64,000 bases of DNA, from NCBI RefSeq assembly GCF_947488945.1, contig NZ_CANLBS010000023.1, positions 1-64,000 of the forward strand, read 5' to 3'. Position numbers and translations under genes: made by a program. Of this stretch, positions 1 through 7,295 are shown in pieces. Within the stretch, counting starts at the first letter, position 1, and each line of letters starts with the position of its first letter. The stretch is from an uncultured Streptomyces sp. GTDB lineage: Bacteria; Actinomycetota; Actinomycetes; Streptomycetales; Streptomycetaceae. The notes beneath the pieces were generated by a model. The model ran no database searches, was not told the origin of the DNA, and saw only the letters and a program-made list of their open reading frames with translations.

Positions 1-211
1 CCATCGACAGGGGGCAACAGTCATGCCGGGCCCGGAGGCCAGCGGCCCCATTGCAGGACCGCGAAAAAGATAACGGGACCTGAGGGCACCGCGTCCGCAC
101 ACGGTGCGGGGCCCGCCCCTGCCGCGCACCCGGACAGGGGGTGCGGTGCGGAAGGGTGCGGGCCCCGCGAGGTCCGACGTACGGGGGTGGGACGGGCGGC
201 GCTCACGAGGA

Positions 212-234
212 GCCCCGGCCCCGCCCCTCGGGGC
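212..234 (-). terminator. Short hairpin after first rodlin gene
   Basis: Arms GCCCCG (212-217) and CGGGGC (229-234) flank an 11-base loop immediately beyond the rodlin stop at 236-238. The stem is only six pairs and no T-run follows, so this is a weak factor-independent terminator candidate. Nothing else recognisable lies between base 1 and this point. Confidence 0.35.
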
Positions 235-235
235 G

Positions 236-646
236 TCAGCTGTTGGCGGCGCCGTTGCCCGAGAGGATCGGGATGTTGTCGAGGATGTGCGACAGCGCCT
301 CGTCGCCCTTGGCCTGGGTGGAGTTCTCGGTGCACTGCTGGGTCTGCGGCGACGACAGGACGTTGATGTCCTGGACCGAGATCGGCACGAGACCGAGCAG
401 CGAGCCGACGTTGGCCTTGGCCGGCAGGGCGATGCAGGGCTTGTTCAGCGAACCCTGGATGAGGGCGAACTGCGGGCTCCAGTCGCCGTGCGTGGCGGAG
501 TTGCCGTACGCCTGCGAGGCACCGTTGCCGTTGACCGTCGTGGTGCCGGCGTCGTCCCCGATCGCCATGGCGGCGGGGGCGGCAGCGGCGGAGACGCCGA
601 CGACGGACGCGGCCACCGCGGCCGACGCCATGAGCTTCTTGATCAT
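236..646 (-). CDS. Rodlin, spore/aerial-hypha surface protein
   Basis: A 136-residue secreted protein that I recognise as a rodlin. Rodlins form the paired-rodlet layer on aerial hyphae and spores by organising chaplin fibrils. The N-terminus is a clear signal peptide (basic MIKK, alanine-rich core, likely cut after AMA near residue 28). The mature part has family signatures TTVNGNGASQ, GDWSPQ, IQGSLNKPCI, VPISVQDINVLS and QQCTENSTQAKGDE, with two cysteines as is usual. The ATG at 646 is preceded by GAAGGG eight bases upstream. It is a close paralogue of the rodlin at 1966-2367, like the RdlA/RdlB pair of other streptomycetes, and lies in the same-strand group with a chaplin. Which of the two is rdlA or rdlB cannot be told. 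Confidence 0.95.
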   Translation of the reverse strand: MIKKLMASAAVAASVVGVSAAAAPAAMAIGDDAGTTTVNGNGASQAYGNSATHGDWSPQFALIQGSLNKPCIALPAKANVGSLLGLVPISVQDINVLSSPQTQQCTENSTQAKGDEALSHILDNIPILSGNGAANS

Positions 647-871
647 TTGAATTACCCTTCGGTGCTTTCTGCGTACCCGCCTGCCCGGAGCGCCCTGAGC
701 GTCTCGCGGTGGCGGGAATGGTGAGTTCCGTCCGACCGGACGGCAGCCCGCGCGGACGACCGGTCCCGCCCGGACTCCGTACGCCGCTGGGGCGACGGCA
801 TCGACGGGCGGGGTGTCGGAGCGCGACGGCCGGTGGGAAGAGGAGGGCAGCCGGATGAGGTCCGGCCGGCG

Positions 872-1189
872 TCAGCGGCCGAGCGGCAGGCCGCCGATGA
901 GGGCGGGCGCGGCGTCCTCGACCGCTCCCGTGGCCTGGCCGGCCACCTTGTCCACGGTGCCGTCTTCCTGGAGACGCCCGGCGGCGCCTCCCACGACTTC
1001 GGTGGCCTGGCCCGCGGTCTCGACCAGCGGGTCCACCACCTGGGGGCCGCTCGCCATGACCTGGTTCAGCCCGGTGTCGAGGCTGAAGACCGGAGCCGTG
1101 GGGGTCTCCGTGACGGCGAAGGCGGGGGCCGCCGCTCCGAGAGCAGCCACGGAACCGGCGAGCAGTGCGGCGGTCTTCGCGTACTTCAC
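872..1189 (-). CDS. Small secreted protein with chaplin-like signal peptide
   Basis: A 105-residue predicted secreted protein that I do not assign to a known family. The GTG start at 1189 is set by AAGGG nine bases upstream. The first 25 residues (VKYAKTAALLAGSVAALG, then AAAPAFA) closely match the signal peptide of the neighbouring short chaplin at 1442-1675 (VKYTKVAAVAAGTLMALG, then AAAPAMA). The roughly 80-residue mature part has no cysteine and no chaplin or rodlin motif. It is Ala/Gly/Val/Thr-rich with repeated 'GQAT' and 'VVDP/VGGA'-like stretches that could form an amphipathic helix. Its place between a rodlin and a chaplin, with a shared 5' end, suggests a co-secreted surface component. 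That role is inference. Confidence 0.75.
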   Translation of the reverse strand: MKYAKTAALLAGSVAALGAAAPAFAVTETPTAPVFSLDTGLNQVMASGPQVVDPLVETAGQATEVVGGAAGRLQEDGTVDKVAGQATGAVEDAAPALIGGLPLGR

Positions 1190-1375
1190 TTTCAGGATCC
1201 CTTCTGCGGCGGCAGCTTTACGGCTCCCACTTTCCGGGCCGCGCACGGGCCTTCTTTACCCGTGCCCTCTGCCGCTTCCGAAAGGGACAACGATCGAGTC
1301 GCCGCCGGGAAACTGTGCGGCACAACATTTCTCCGGGACGCTCGGGAATTCGGTTCTCGGCACGCGGACAGGAGC

Positions 1376-1407
1376 GGGCCCCGGACCGCAGGAGCGGTCC
1401 GGGGCCC
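1376..1407 (-). terminator. Strong hairpin after short chaplin
   Basis: A perfect inverted repeat with 14-bp arms (1376-1389 and 1394-1407) and a four-base AGGA loop, 34 bases beyond the chaplin stop. There is no T-tract, which is common for streptomycete terminators. It should separate the chaplin transcript from the small secreted-protein gene downstream, whose promoter would lie in 1190-1375. Confidence 0.75.
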
Positions 1408-1441
1408 ACCGGGGAAGAGCGTCAGCTCGACCGGTACGACG

Positions 1442-1675
1442 TCAGTCGTTGATGCAGGTGTTGCCGAAGGCCGGGTTCAGCAGGCCGATGACGTTGATGG
1501 TGTTGCCACAGACGTTGACCGGGATGTGGACCGGCACCTGGATGACGTTGCCGGAGATGACGCCCGGGGAACCGGCGGCGACGGCACCGGCGCCCGCGTC
1601 GGCCATGGCCGGCGCAGCGGCACCCAGCGCCATGAGGGTTCCGGCGGCGACAGCGGCAACCTTGGTGTACTTCAC
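1442..1675 (-). CDS. Short chaplin
   Basis: A 77-residue short chaplin. Chaplins are secreted amyloid-forming proteins that lower surface tension and coat aerial structures. A 25-residue signal peptide ending AMA precedes one chaplin domain. Key family features are visible: SPGVISGN, VQVPVHIP-like segment (IQVPVHIPVNVCGN), INVIGLLNPAFGN, and the two conserved cysteines that form an intramolecular disulfide. The GTG start at 1675 follows AAAGGGA about eight bases upstream; longer upstream in-frame starts lack a signal sequence at their N-terminus. It sits between a rodlin and the secreted orphan, all on the minus strand, as in the classical chp/rdl locus. The exact chp letter is not assignable. 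Confidence 0.95.
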   Translation of the reverse strand: MKYTKVAAVAAGTLMALGAAAPAMADAGAGAVAAGSPGVISGNVIQVPVHIPVNVCGNTINVIGLLNPAFGNTCIND

Positions 1676-1965
1676 TTTTCGTCCCTTTCTGCGGGCGGAG
1701 TCCGGAGCGGTCACGTCTTTCGTGCCGCACGAGCGGTTGTTGACTGCTCGTAACTCCGCGCCTGACTTTCTTAACGACGGACGGGCGAATACGAAACTCC
1801 CCGACGGGGATTTCGCTGTGAATCGCCCGAATGACACAGTCCCGCCGGAGGCGCCGCGGAAGGCGGCCCGACGGACGCGTGCGTCGGCGCGCGGTACGCG
1901 AAAGGCGGCGGAGGGCCCGGCCCGGCGGGGAGGATGCCGTGGGGCAGGGCCGCTCCGCTACGGGA

Positions 1966-2367
1966 TCAGCTGTTGCCGGCGCCGTTGCCCGAGAGGACCG
2001 GGATGCCCTCCAGGATGTGCGACAGCGGCTCGTCGCCCTTCGCCTGGGTGGAGTTCTCGGTGCACTGCTGGATCTGCGGGTTGGACAGGACGTTGACGTC
2101 CTGGATCGCGATCGGCACCAGGCCGATGAGCGACCCGACGTTGGCCTTGAGCGGCAGACCGATGCAGGGCTTGTTCAGCGAACCCTGGATCAGCTGGCTC
2201 TGCGGGCTCCAGTCACCTTCGGTCTCGGCGTTGCCGAAGGACTGCGACGCACCGTTGCCGTTGACGGTGGTGGTGCCGCCGTCGTTGCCGATCGCCATGG
2301 CCTGCGTGGCCCCGAGACCGAGGACGGAGGCGGCGACGGCGCCCGTAGCCAGAACCTTCTTGATCAC
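1966..2367 (-). CDS. Rodlin, second copy
   Basis: A 133-residue rodlin closely resembling the copy at 236-646. The signal peptide starts VIKKVLATGAVAASVLG and is probably cut after AMA. Mature motifs TTVNGNGASQ, GDWSPQ, IQGSLNKPCI, VPIAIQDVNVLS and QQCTENSTQAKGDE match, and both cysteines are kept. The GTG at 2367 is preferred because GAAGGG lies six bases upstream; the in-frame ATG further upstream would put 14 charged residues before the signal peptide. It is the promoter-proximal member of the minus-strand surface cluster and is divergent from the stalked chaplin at 3029. Confidence 0.95.
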   Translation of the reverse strand: MIKKVLATGAVAASVLGLGATQAMAIGNDGGTTTVNGNGASQSFGNAETEGDWSPQSQLIQGSLNKPCIGLPLKANVGSLIGLVPIAIQDVNVLSNPQIQQCTENSTQAKGDEPLSHILEGIPVLSGNGAGNS

Positions 2368-3028
2368 GATTAACCCTTCTCGTACACATGGCCCCGAGTC
2401 GGAGCGCACTGATCAACTCTCGGCGGCTCGTTTGGTTCCGCCGCTTCACCCGAACGCGTGGCACTTTCCCGGACGGGACGCGAAATCTCTCTCTTCTCGA
2501 ACGGGATTCGACCGGGACGTGCGTGCGAAAGCACCACGGGACAGGAACCGCGCCGCGCGGAGGACACACCCGAACCTCGCGGGGTGCTCACCGGAACAAG
2601 GCGGCCGAACCTGCGCACGATAGGCGTCCGGGGTTCCCGAAACGTGAAGAAGATGCGTTTCTGCCAACAGAAGCGCCCGCAACCGAACATCGGTGCGCAG
2701 CGCTTCCACCGGAATCCCACTGCTTTCGCACCCCCTGCGTGGAGCCCTCAACAAACCCTCCCGAAAACGTGGTTGAAAGAAGCGCTTCTCCATTTCCGTG
2801 CAGGCGCCATTCGTCAGTGGCGCCGACCATTTGACCCGTTCGGGTGGATACGGAATTTTCACCGACGGGAGAGTTCCCTTCGTCGCGCCCCGGTCGTTAA
2901 GGGAGACATCCAGCGCGCACGTGGGGCTCCTGCATACGCCGTGGGCCCTTGTCCCGGCGCAGGAACGACACCCACCCGATTCCGGGGCACATGTGCCCGC
3001 ACGGAATTTTTCCGAGGAAGAGCAGGGA
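2368..3028. other. Divergent regulatory region, rodlin/chaplin
   Basis: A 661-base region between two divergently read developmental surface genes, noticeably richer in A/T than the flanking genes. Reading frames within it look non-coding. It must carry both promoters and leader regions. I see a 12-bp perfect palindrome AGAAGCGCTTCT at 2778-2789 but no convincing sigma consensus that I would assign to a named sigma factor. Confidence 0.5.
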
Positions 3029-3721
3029 ATGCGACAAGTCCTGAAGAGAAGCACGCTCGTCATGGCAGCGGCCTCCGGCCTGCTGACCGTCACCGGCGCG
3101 AACGCGATCGCTCACGCCGACTCGTCGGCAGAGGGCGCGGCCGTCGCGTCCCCCGGGGTCGCCTCGGGCAACGCCGTCCAGGTTCCGGTCGAGGTGCCGG
3201 TCAACCTCTGCGGCAACACCGTGAACATCATCGGGGCCCTCAACCCCGCCTTCGGCAACTCCTGCGCCAACGTGAGCGGTCCGCCGGTGGCGAAGCCGCC
3301 CACCGAGGAACCGCCCGGCTACGAGGAGCCGCCCGGCTACGAGGAGCCTCCGGGGTACGAGGAGCCGCCGACCGGCCAGCCGCCCACGGAGGAGCCGCCG
3401 TGCGAGGAGCCCCCGACGGAGGAGCCACCCACCGAGGAGCCCCCCACCGAAGAGCCCCCGACGGAGGAGCCGCCCACCGAGCAGCCCCCCACCGAAGAGC
3501 CGCCGACCGAGCAGCCCCCCACGGAGCAGCCGCCCACCGAGCAGCCCCCCACCGAGGAACCGCCCACGGAGCAGCCGCCGACCGGTGTCCCCGGGAAGCC
3601 GACCCCGCCGAGCATGGCTGAGACCGGCGCCGCCGGTCTCGGCGCAGCGGCCGGCGCGAGCGCCGCGCTGATGCTGGGCGGTCTGGTCCTGGTCCGCCGG
3701 ACCCGCGGCAACCAGGGCTGA
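3029..3721 (+). CDS. Wall-anchored chaplin with PPTEE-repeat stalk
   Basis: A 230-residue surface protein. Residues 1-30 form a signal peptide ending AHA. One chaplin domain follows (about residues 40-84) with SPGVASGN, VQVPVEVPVNLCGN, NIIGALNPAFGN and both cysteines. Residues 90-186 are about 18 copies of a proline-rich unit (PPTEE, PPTEQ, three PPGYEE copies, one PPCEE). The C-terminus has MAETG, a hydrophobic segment and a basic tail (VRRTRGNQG), matching a sortase sorting signal of the LAXTG kind with Met for Leu. Known long chaplins carry two chaplin domains before the sorting signal, so one domain on a long acidic stalk is unusual. ATG 3029 is chosen because the signal peptide begins there, preceded by an AGGAAGAGCAGGG-like purine stretch. 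A lone Cys sits in the stalk. Confidence 0.88.
   Translation: MRQVLKRSTLVMAAASGLLTVTGANAIAHADSSAEGAAVASPGVASGNAVQVPVEVPVNLCGNTVNIIGALNPAFGNSCANVSGPPVAKPPTEEPPGYEEPPGYEEPPGYEEPPTGQPPTEEPPCEEPPTEEPPTEEPPTEEPPTEEPPTEQPPTEEPPTEQPPTEQPPTEQPPTEEPPTEQPPTGVPGKPTPPSMAETGAAGLGAAAGASAALMLGGLVLVRRTRGNQG
3296..3586 (+). repeat. In-gene tandem repeat, Pro/Thr/Glu stalk
   Basis: Roughly 15-base units encoding PPTEE, PPTEQ or PPGYEE are repeated about 18 times inside the stalked chaplin gene. The codons vary (CCGCCCACC, CCCCCGACG, CCGCCGACC), so the array is partly degenerate at DNA level although the protein repeat is regular. Length variation between strains is likely. Confidence 0.85.
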
Positions 3722-3831
3722 TACGGCTCCGGACCCGGAAGTGTGCCGGGGCGTGGACGCAGCGGCCGACGAGGTGGCCGGCCGACGTCGGGCCGGCCGT
3801 GACGTCGTGCCCGCCCCGCCCTCGTACGAAG

Positions 3832-3872
3832 CAGGAGGCCCCTGCCGGACGTCGTCCGGCAGGGGCCTCCTG
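3832..3872. terminator. Strong bidirectional terminator
   Basis: A perfect hairpin with 19-bp arms (3832-3850 and 3854-3872) and a three-base loop, placed between the convergent stalked chaplin and YihY-like genes. A second small hairpin (7-bp arms, 3880-3896) follows. The rest of the 337-base gap 3722-4058 shows nothing else. Confidence 0.85.
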
Positions 3873-4058
3873 GCGCGACGGCCGTCAGCGACGGCCGGCA
3901 CCCTGCTCGCAGCCGTACGCGCGCACCGGCTCGCAGCGCGTCTCCGGCGTCCGGTCGCCCTCACCGGAGCCGGCCGCGGCGACGCCCCGACCGCCGGTGC
4001 TCCTCCCCCGCAGAGGGTGTCCCGGGCCGCCGGGACGCGTGGGCCGGCGGCAGGGCCG

Positions 4059-5363
4059 TCAGGAGGGCGGAGATCCCGGCCTCCTGGCGTGGCGGCCGTG
4101 GGAGCGTTCGTGGGGCGCGGGGGGCCGCGGGCCGGCGGTGTTCCGGGGACCCTCCAGGTCTCCGGACTCCTGCGTTTCCTTGAGTTCCTTGGGCTCGCCG
4201 GGCGCCTTGGACCCCCGCTCGCGGGGGTCCTTGTGCTCCTTGTCCCAGGCCGCGTGCAGGCGGGCCCTGAGGTCGTCCGGCGGAAGGAAGCGGGACCAGC
4301 GCTCGGGGAACTCCGAGGGCATGAAACCGTCCCCCTCGTCGTCATCGTCGTCCTCGCCCGGTTCCCGGACGACGGAGCGGGTGCGGGCGACGAACTCGGC
4401 GGCCTGGACGGCGCGGGCCAGATCGGTGGCCTCACGGGCCTCCGCGGTCGCCAGGGACGGCCAGACCCGGTCGATGGCGGCGTTGACCGCCGCGCCCACG
4501 AGGACCGCGAAGGCGGAGACGCCTATCCACAGCAGTACGGCGATGGGCGCGGCCAGCGAGCCGTAGATGGTGGGGCCCTCGACGGTGCTGGTGAGGTAGA
4601 TCCGCAGCAGCACGCTGCCGAGGACCCACATGGCGAGGGCGACCAGGGCGCCGGGGACGTCCTCGATCCAGGGCGATCTGACCGGCACGGACACGTGGTA
4701 GAGCGTGGTGAGGAAGGCGATGGTGAGCACCACGACCGCCGGCCAGTACAGGACGGCGATGACCTCGGTGCCCCAGGGGACGAGGTCGACGACCCGGTCG
4801 GGGCCGACCACCAGCAGCGGCAGCACCACGGCTCCGAGGAGCAGGGCGACGACGTACAGCAGGAAGGAGAGGAGCCGGGTCTTGACGATGCCGCGGTGGC
4901 CGTCCAGTCCGTACATCACGGTGATGGTGTCGATGAAGACGTTCACGGCGCGGGAGCCGGACCACAGGGCGATGGCGAAGCCGATCGAGATGACGTCGGG
5001 ACGCGCGCCCTTGGTCACGTCGTGCAGCAGCGGTACGGCGAAGTCGCTGACCCCGCGTTCGGAGAGCACGGTCCGGGCGGCGTCGAGGATGTTCCGCTCG
5101 ATGGAGGCGACGGTGGTGGTGGACGTCCACTCGTCGACGTAGCCCAGCAGGCCGATCAGGCCCAGGAGGAGCGGTGGCAGGGACAGCAGGGTGAAGAACG
5201 CCGCTTCGGCGGCGAGCCCGAGGATGCGGTACTCGACGCACGAGTTGACGGTGTCCTTGAGCAGGTGCCACGCCATCTGCCGCTTGGAGACGTTGCGGTA
5301 GAGGGCTCGGGCGCGGTGGAGCCGGCTCGTTTTCCGCTCGTTGGTTTCTTTTGCTGCCTGCAC
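4059..5363 (-). CDS. YihY/BrkB family membrane protein
   Basis: A 434-residue inner-membrane protein of the YihY/virulence factor BrkB family, which has about six membrane helices and no firmly established activity. Hydrophobic segments are visible from FFTLLSLPPLLLGLIGLLG through LLWIGVSAFAVLVGAAVNAA; family-type stretches include EAAFFTLLSLPP, ALWSGSRAVN and YGSLAAPIAVLLWI. After about residue 315 comes a charged cytoplasmic tail with a run of Asp/Glu and Lys/Pro-rich sequence that is not conserved in the family. Start choice is uncertain: GTG 5363 directly abuts AAGGAGG, too close for normal initiation, and the next in-frame ATG is at 5276. It diverges from the AidB-like gene across only 17 bases. 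Confidence 0.85.
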   Translation of the reverse strand: MQAAKETNERKTSRLHRARALYRNVSKRQMAWHLLKDTVNSCVEYRILGLAAEAAFFTLLSLPPLLLGLIGLLGYVDEWTSTTTVASIERNILDAARTVLSERGVSDFAVPLLHDVTKGARPDVISIGFAIALWSGSRAVNVFIDTITVMYGLDGHRGIVKTRLLSFLLYVVALLLGAVVLPLLVVGPDRVVDLVPWGTEVIAVLYWPAVVVLTIAFLTTLYHVSVPVRSPWIEDVPGALVALAMWVLGSVLLRIYLTSTVEGPTIYGSLAAPIAVLLWIGVSAFAVLVGAAVNAAIDRVWPSLATAEAREATDLARAVQAAEFVARTRSVVREPGEDDDDDEGDGFMPSEFPERWSRFLPPDDLRARLHAAWDKEHKDPRERGSKAPGEPKELKETQESGDLEGPRNTAGPRPPAPHERSHGRHARRPGSPPS

Positions 5364-5380
5364 CTCCTTACCGTATCGGC

Positions 5381-7018
5381 ATGGCAGCCACCACCCACAC
5401 CGTGACCAATCAGGTACCACCGCTGGTGGGCCACGACGTCTTCGCGGCCGACCGCGCCCTGTCCGAGGCCGTGGAGCGGCATCTGCCGCCGGACGTGCTC
5501 GACGGGGCCCGCGGGGAGCTGGGCGAACTCGGCCGGGCCGCGGGCTCCGCGCAGGCGCAGGCCTGGGGGAGACAGGCGGACGAGCAGCCGCCGAAGCTGC
5601 GCACGCACGACCGGTACGGGCACCGCATCGACGAGGTCGAGTTCGCTCCGGCCTGGCACCGGCTGCTCGGGCACGCGGTGTCCGCCGGGCTCACCGACGC
5701 CTGGGGCAGACCGGGCGGGCACGTGCGCCGGGCGGCGGGCTTCCTGGTGTGGACGCAGGCGGAGGCGGGGCACGGCTGCCCGCTGTCGATGACGCACGCC
5801 GCGGTGCCGGCGCTGCGGGCGGACCCGGAGCTGGCGGCGCAGTGGGAGCCGCGGCTCACCTCGCACGTGTACGAGGAGGGGCTGCGGCCGGCCGCGGAGA
5901 AGGCCGGGGTCCTGTTCGGGATGGGCATGACGGAGAAGCAGGGTGGCAGCGACGTACGGTCCAACACCACCCGGGCCGAGCCGCTCGCCGAGGCGGGGAC
6001 GTATGCGCTGACCGGCCACAAGTGGTTCTGTTCGGCGCCGATGTCGGACGGGTTCCTGGTGCTGGCGCAGGCGCCGGGCGGGCTGAGCTGCTTCCTGCTG
6101 CCCCGGGTGCTGGCGGACGGGGAGCGGAACGTGTTCGCGATCCAGCGGCTCAAGGACAAGCTGGGAAACCGGTCGAACGCGTCGGCCGAAGTCGAGTTCG
6201 ACGGGACGTGGGCCCGGCTGGTCGGCGAGGAGGGGCGCGGGGTGCGGACCATCATCGAGATGGTCGCGGCGACCCGGCTGGACTGCGTGGTGGGGTCGGC
6301 GGCGCTGATGCGGCAGGCGGTGACGCAGGCGGTGCACCACGCCGCCCACCGGGAGGTGTCCGGCGGCCCGCTGATCGACAAGGTGCTGATGCGCAACGTG
6401 CTGGCCGATCTGGCGGTGGAGTCGGAGGCGGCGACGGCGCTGGCGATGCGGCTGGCGGCGGCCCAGGACGCCGGTACGGAAGCGGAACGGGCGTTCCTGC
6501 GGATCGTGCTGCCGGCCGCGAAGTACTGGGTGACCAAGCGGTGCACCCCGTTGGTGGCGGAGGCGCTGGAGTGCCTGGGCGGCAACGGTTACGTCGAGGA
6601 GTCGGGGATGCCCCGGCTGCTGCGGGAGGCGCCCCTCAACTCGCTCTGGGAGGGGTCGGGGAACGTGCAGGCGCTGGACGTGCTGCGGGCGCTGCGCCGC
6701 GAGCCGCAGGCGCTGGACGCGCTGCTGCGGGAGCTGGGCGCGGCCCGGGGCGCCGACCACCGGCTGGACGCGGCGGTGCGGGAGCTGCTGACGGAGCTTG
6801 CGGACCTGGGTGCGGCGGAGGGGCGGGCCCGGCGGATCGCCGAGCTGCTGGCGCTGGTGGTCCAGGGGTCCCTGCTGGTGCGGTGGGCTCCGCCGGAGGT
6901 GGCGGACGCGTTCTGCGGGTCGCGGCTCGGCGGGGACCGGGGGCACGCGTTCGGGACGCTGCCGCCCACGCTCGGCCTGGCCGCGGTGGTGGAGCGGGCG
7001 CGTCCGGTGGCGGGCTGA
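5381..7018 (+). CDS. aidB: AidB-like acyl-CoA dehydrogenase
   Basis: A 545-residue flavoprotein of the acyl-CoA dehydrogenase superfamily, closest in motif content to AidB. In E. coli AidB belongs to the adaptive response to alkylation and binds FAD and DNA. Signatures are GMGMTEKQGGSDVR, YALTGHKWFCSAPMSD, DKLGNRSNASAEVEF, ECLGGNGYVEESG and the C-terminal LLREAPLNSLWEGSGNVQALD. The length fits AidB (about 540) rather than catabolic enzymes (about 380). ATG 5381 has no Shine-Dalgarno, but TACCGT lies six bases upstream of it in a -10-like position, so a leaderless transcript is plausible. Whether it protects against alkylation here or acts on an acyl-CoA cannot be read from sequence. Confidence 0.88.
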   Translation: MAATTHTVTNQVPPLVGHDVFAADRALSEAVERHLPPDVLDGARGELGELGRAAGSAQAQAWGRQADEQPPKLRTHDRYGHRIDEVEFAPAWHRLLGHAVSAGLTDAWGRPGGHVRRAAGFLVWTQAEAGHGCPLSMTHAAVPALRADPELAAQWEPRLTSHVYEEGLRPAAEKAGVLFGMGMTEKQGGSDVRSNTTRAEPLAEAGTYALTGHKWFCSAPMSDGFLVLAQAPGGLSCFLLPRVLADGERNVFAIQRLKDKLGNRSNASAEVEFDGTWARLVGEEGRGVRTIIEMVAATRLDCVVGSAALMRQAVTQAVHHAAHREVSGGPLIDKVLMRNVLADLAVESEAATALAMRLAAAQDAGTEAERAFLRIVLPAAKYWVTKRCTPLVAEALECLGGNGYVEESGMPRLLREAPLNSLWEGSGNVQALDVLRALRREPQALDALLRELGAARGADHRLDAAVRELLTELADLGAAEGRARRIAELLALVVQGSLLVRWAPPEVADAFCGSRLGGDRGHAFGTLPPTLGLAAVVERARPVAG

Positions 7019-7295
7019 CGGAGCCTCAGCGGCGGGGCCGGACGGGCGGCGCGACGGAGGGTGGTGCTGCGCCGACACGGCACCACCCTCACGCTCGTGC
7101 TGCACCGGCGGGGCGGACACGGGGGCCGCTCCGGACGGTGCGCTGCCCACTCTGCGACCGGGCGTGGCGTCTGGCCAGAGTTGCAAAGGGTTGCAAGCAT
7201 GGTGCGGAGTGCGGTTCGGGGAGAGCCGCGCGACGGCAGGATGGGGATGCCGGGGTCGTCGGGGGAGGGCTCACCTTTTCTCTTGGGGGGAATCC

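Noticed and set aside
2778..2789. 12-bp palindrome AGAAGCGCTTCT in the rodlin/chaplin gap
   Set aside because: A single 12-bp palindrome in 661 bases can occur by chance and is not positioned relative to a known promoter.
3296..3586. Repeat array that might suggest a CRISPR or satellite
   Set aside because: Units are about 15 bases, have no unique spacers and lie in frame inside a chaplin gene.
5156..7186. 676-residue minus-strand frame antisense to the AidB-like gene
   Set aside because: Arg/His/Pro-rich shadow of the real gene with no motifs or ribosome site.
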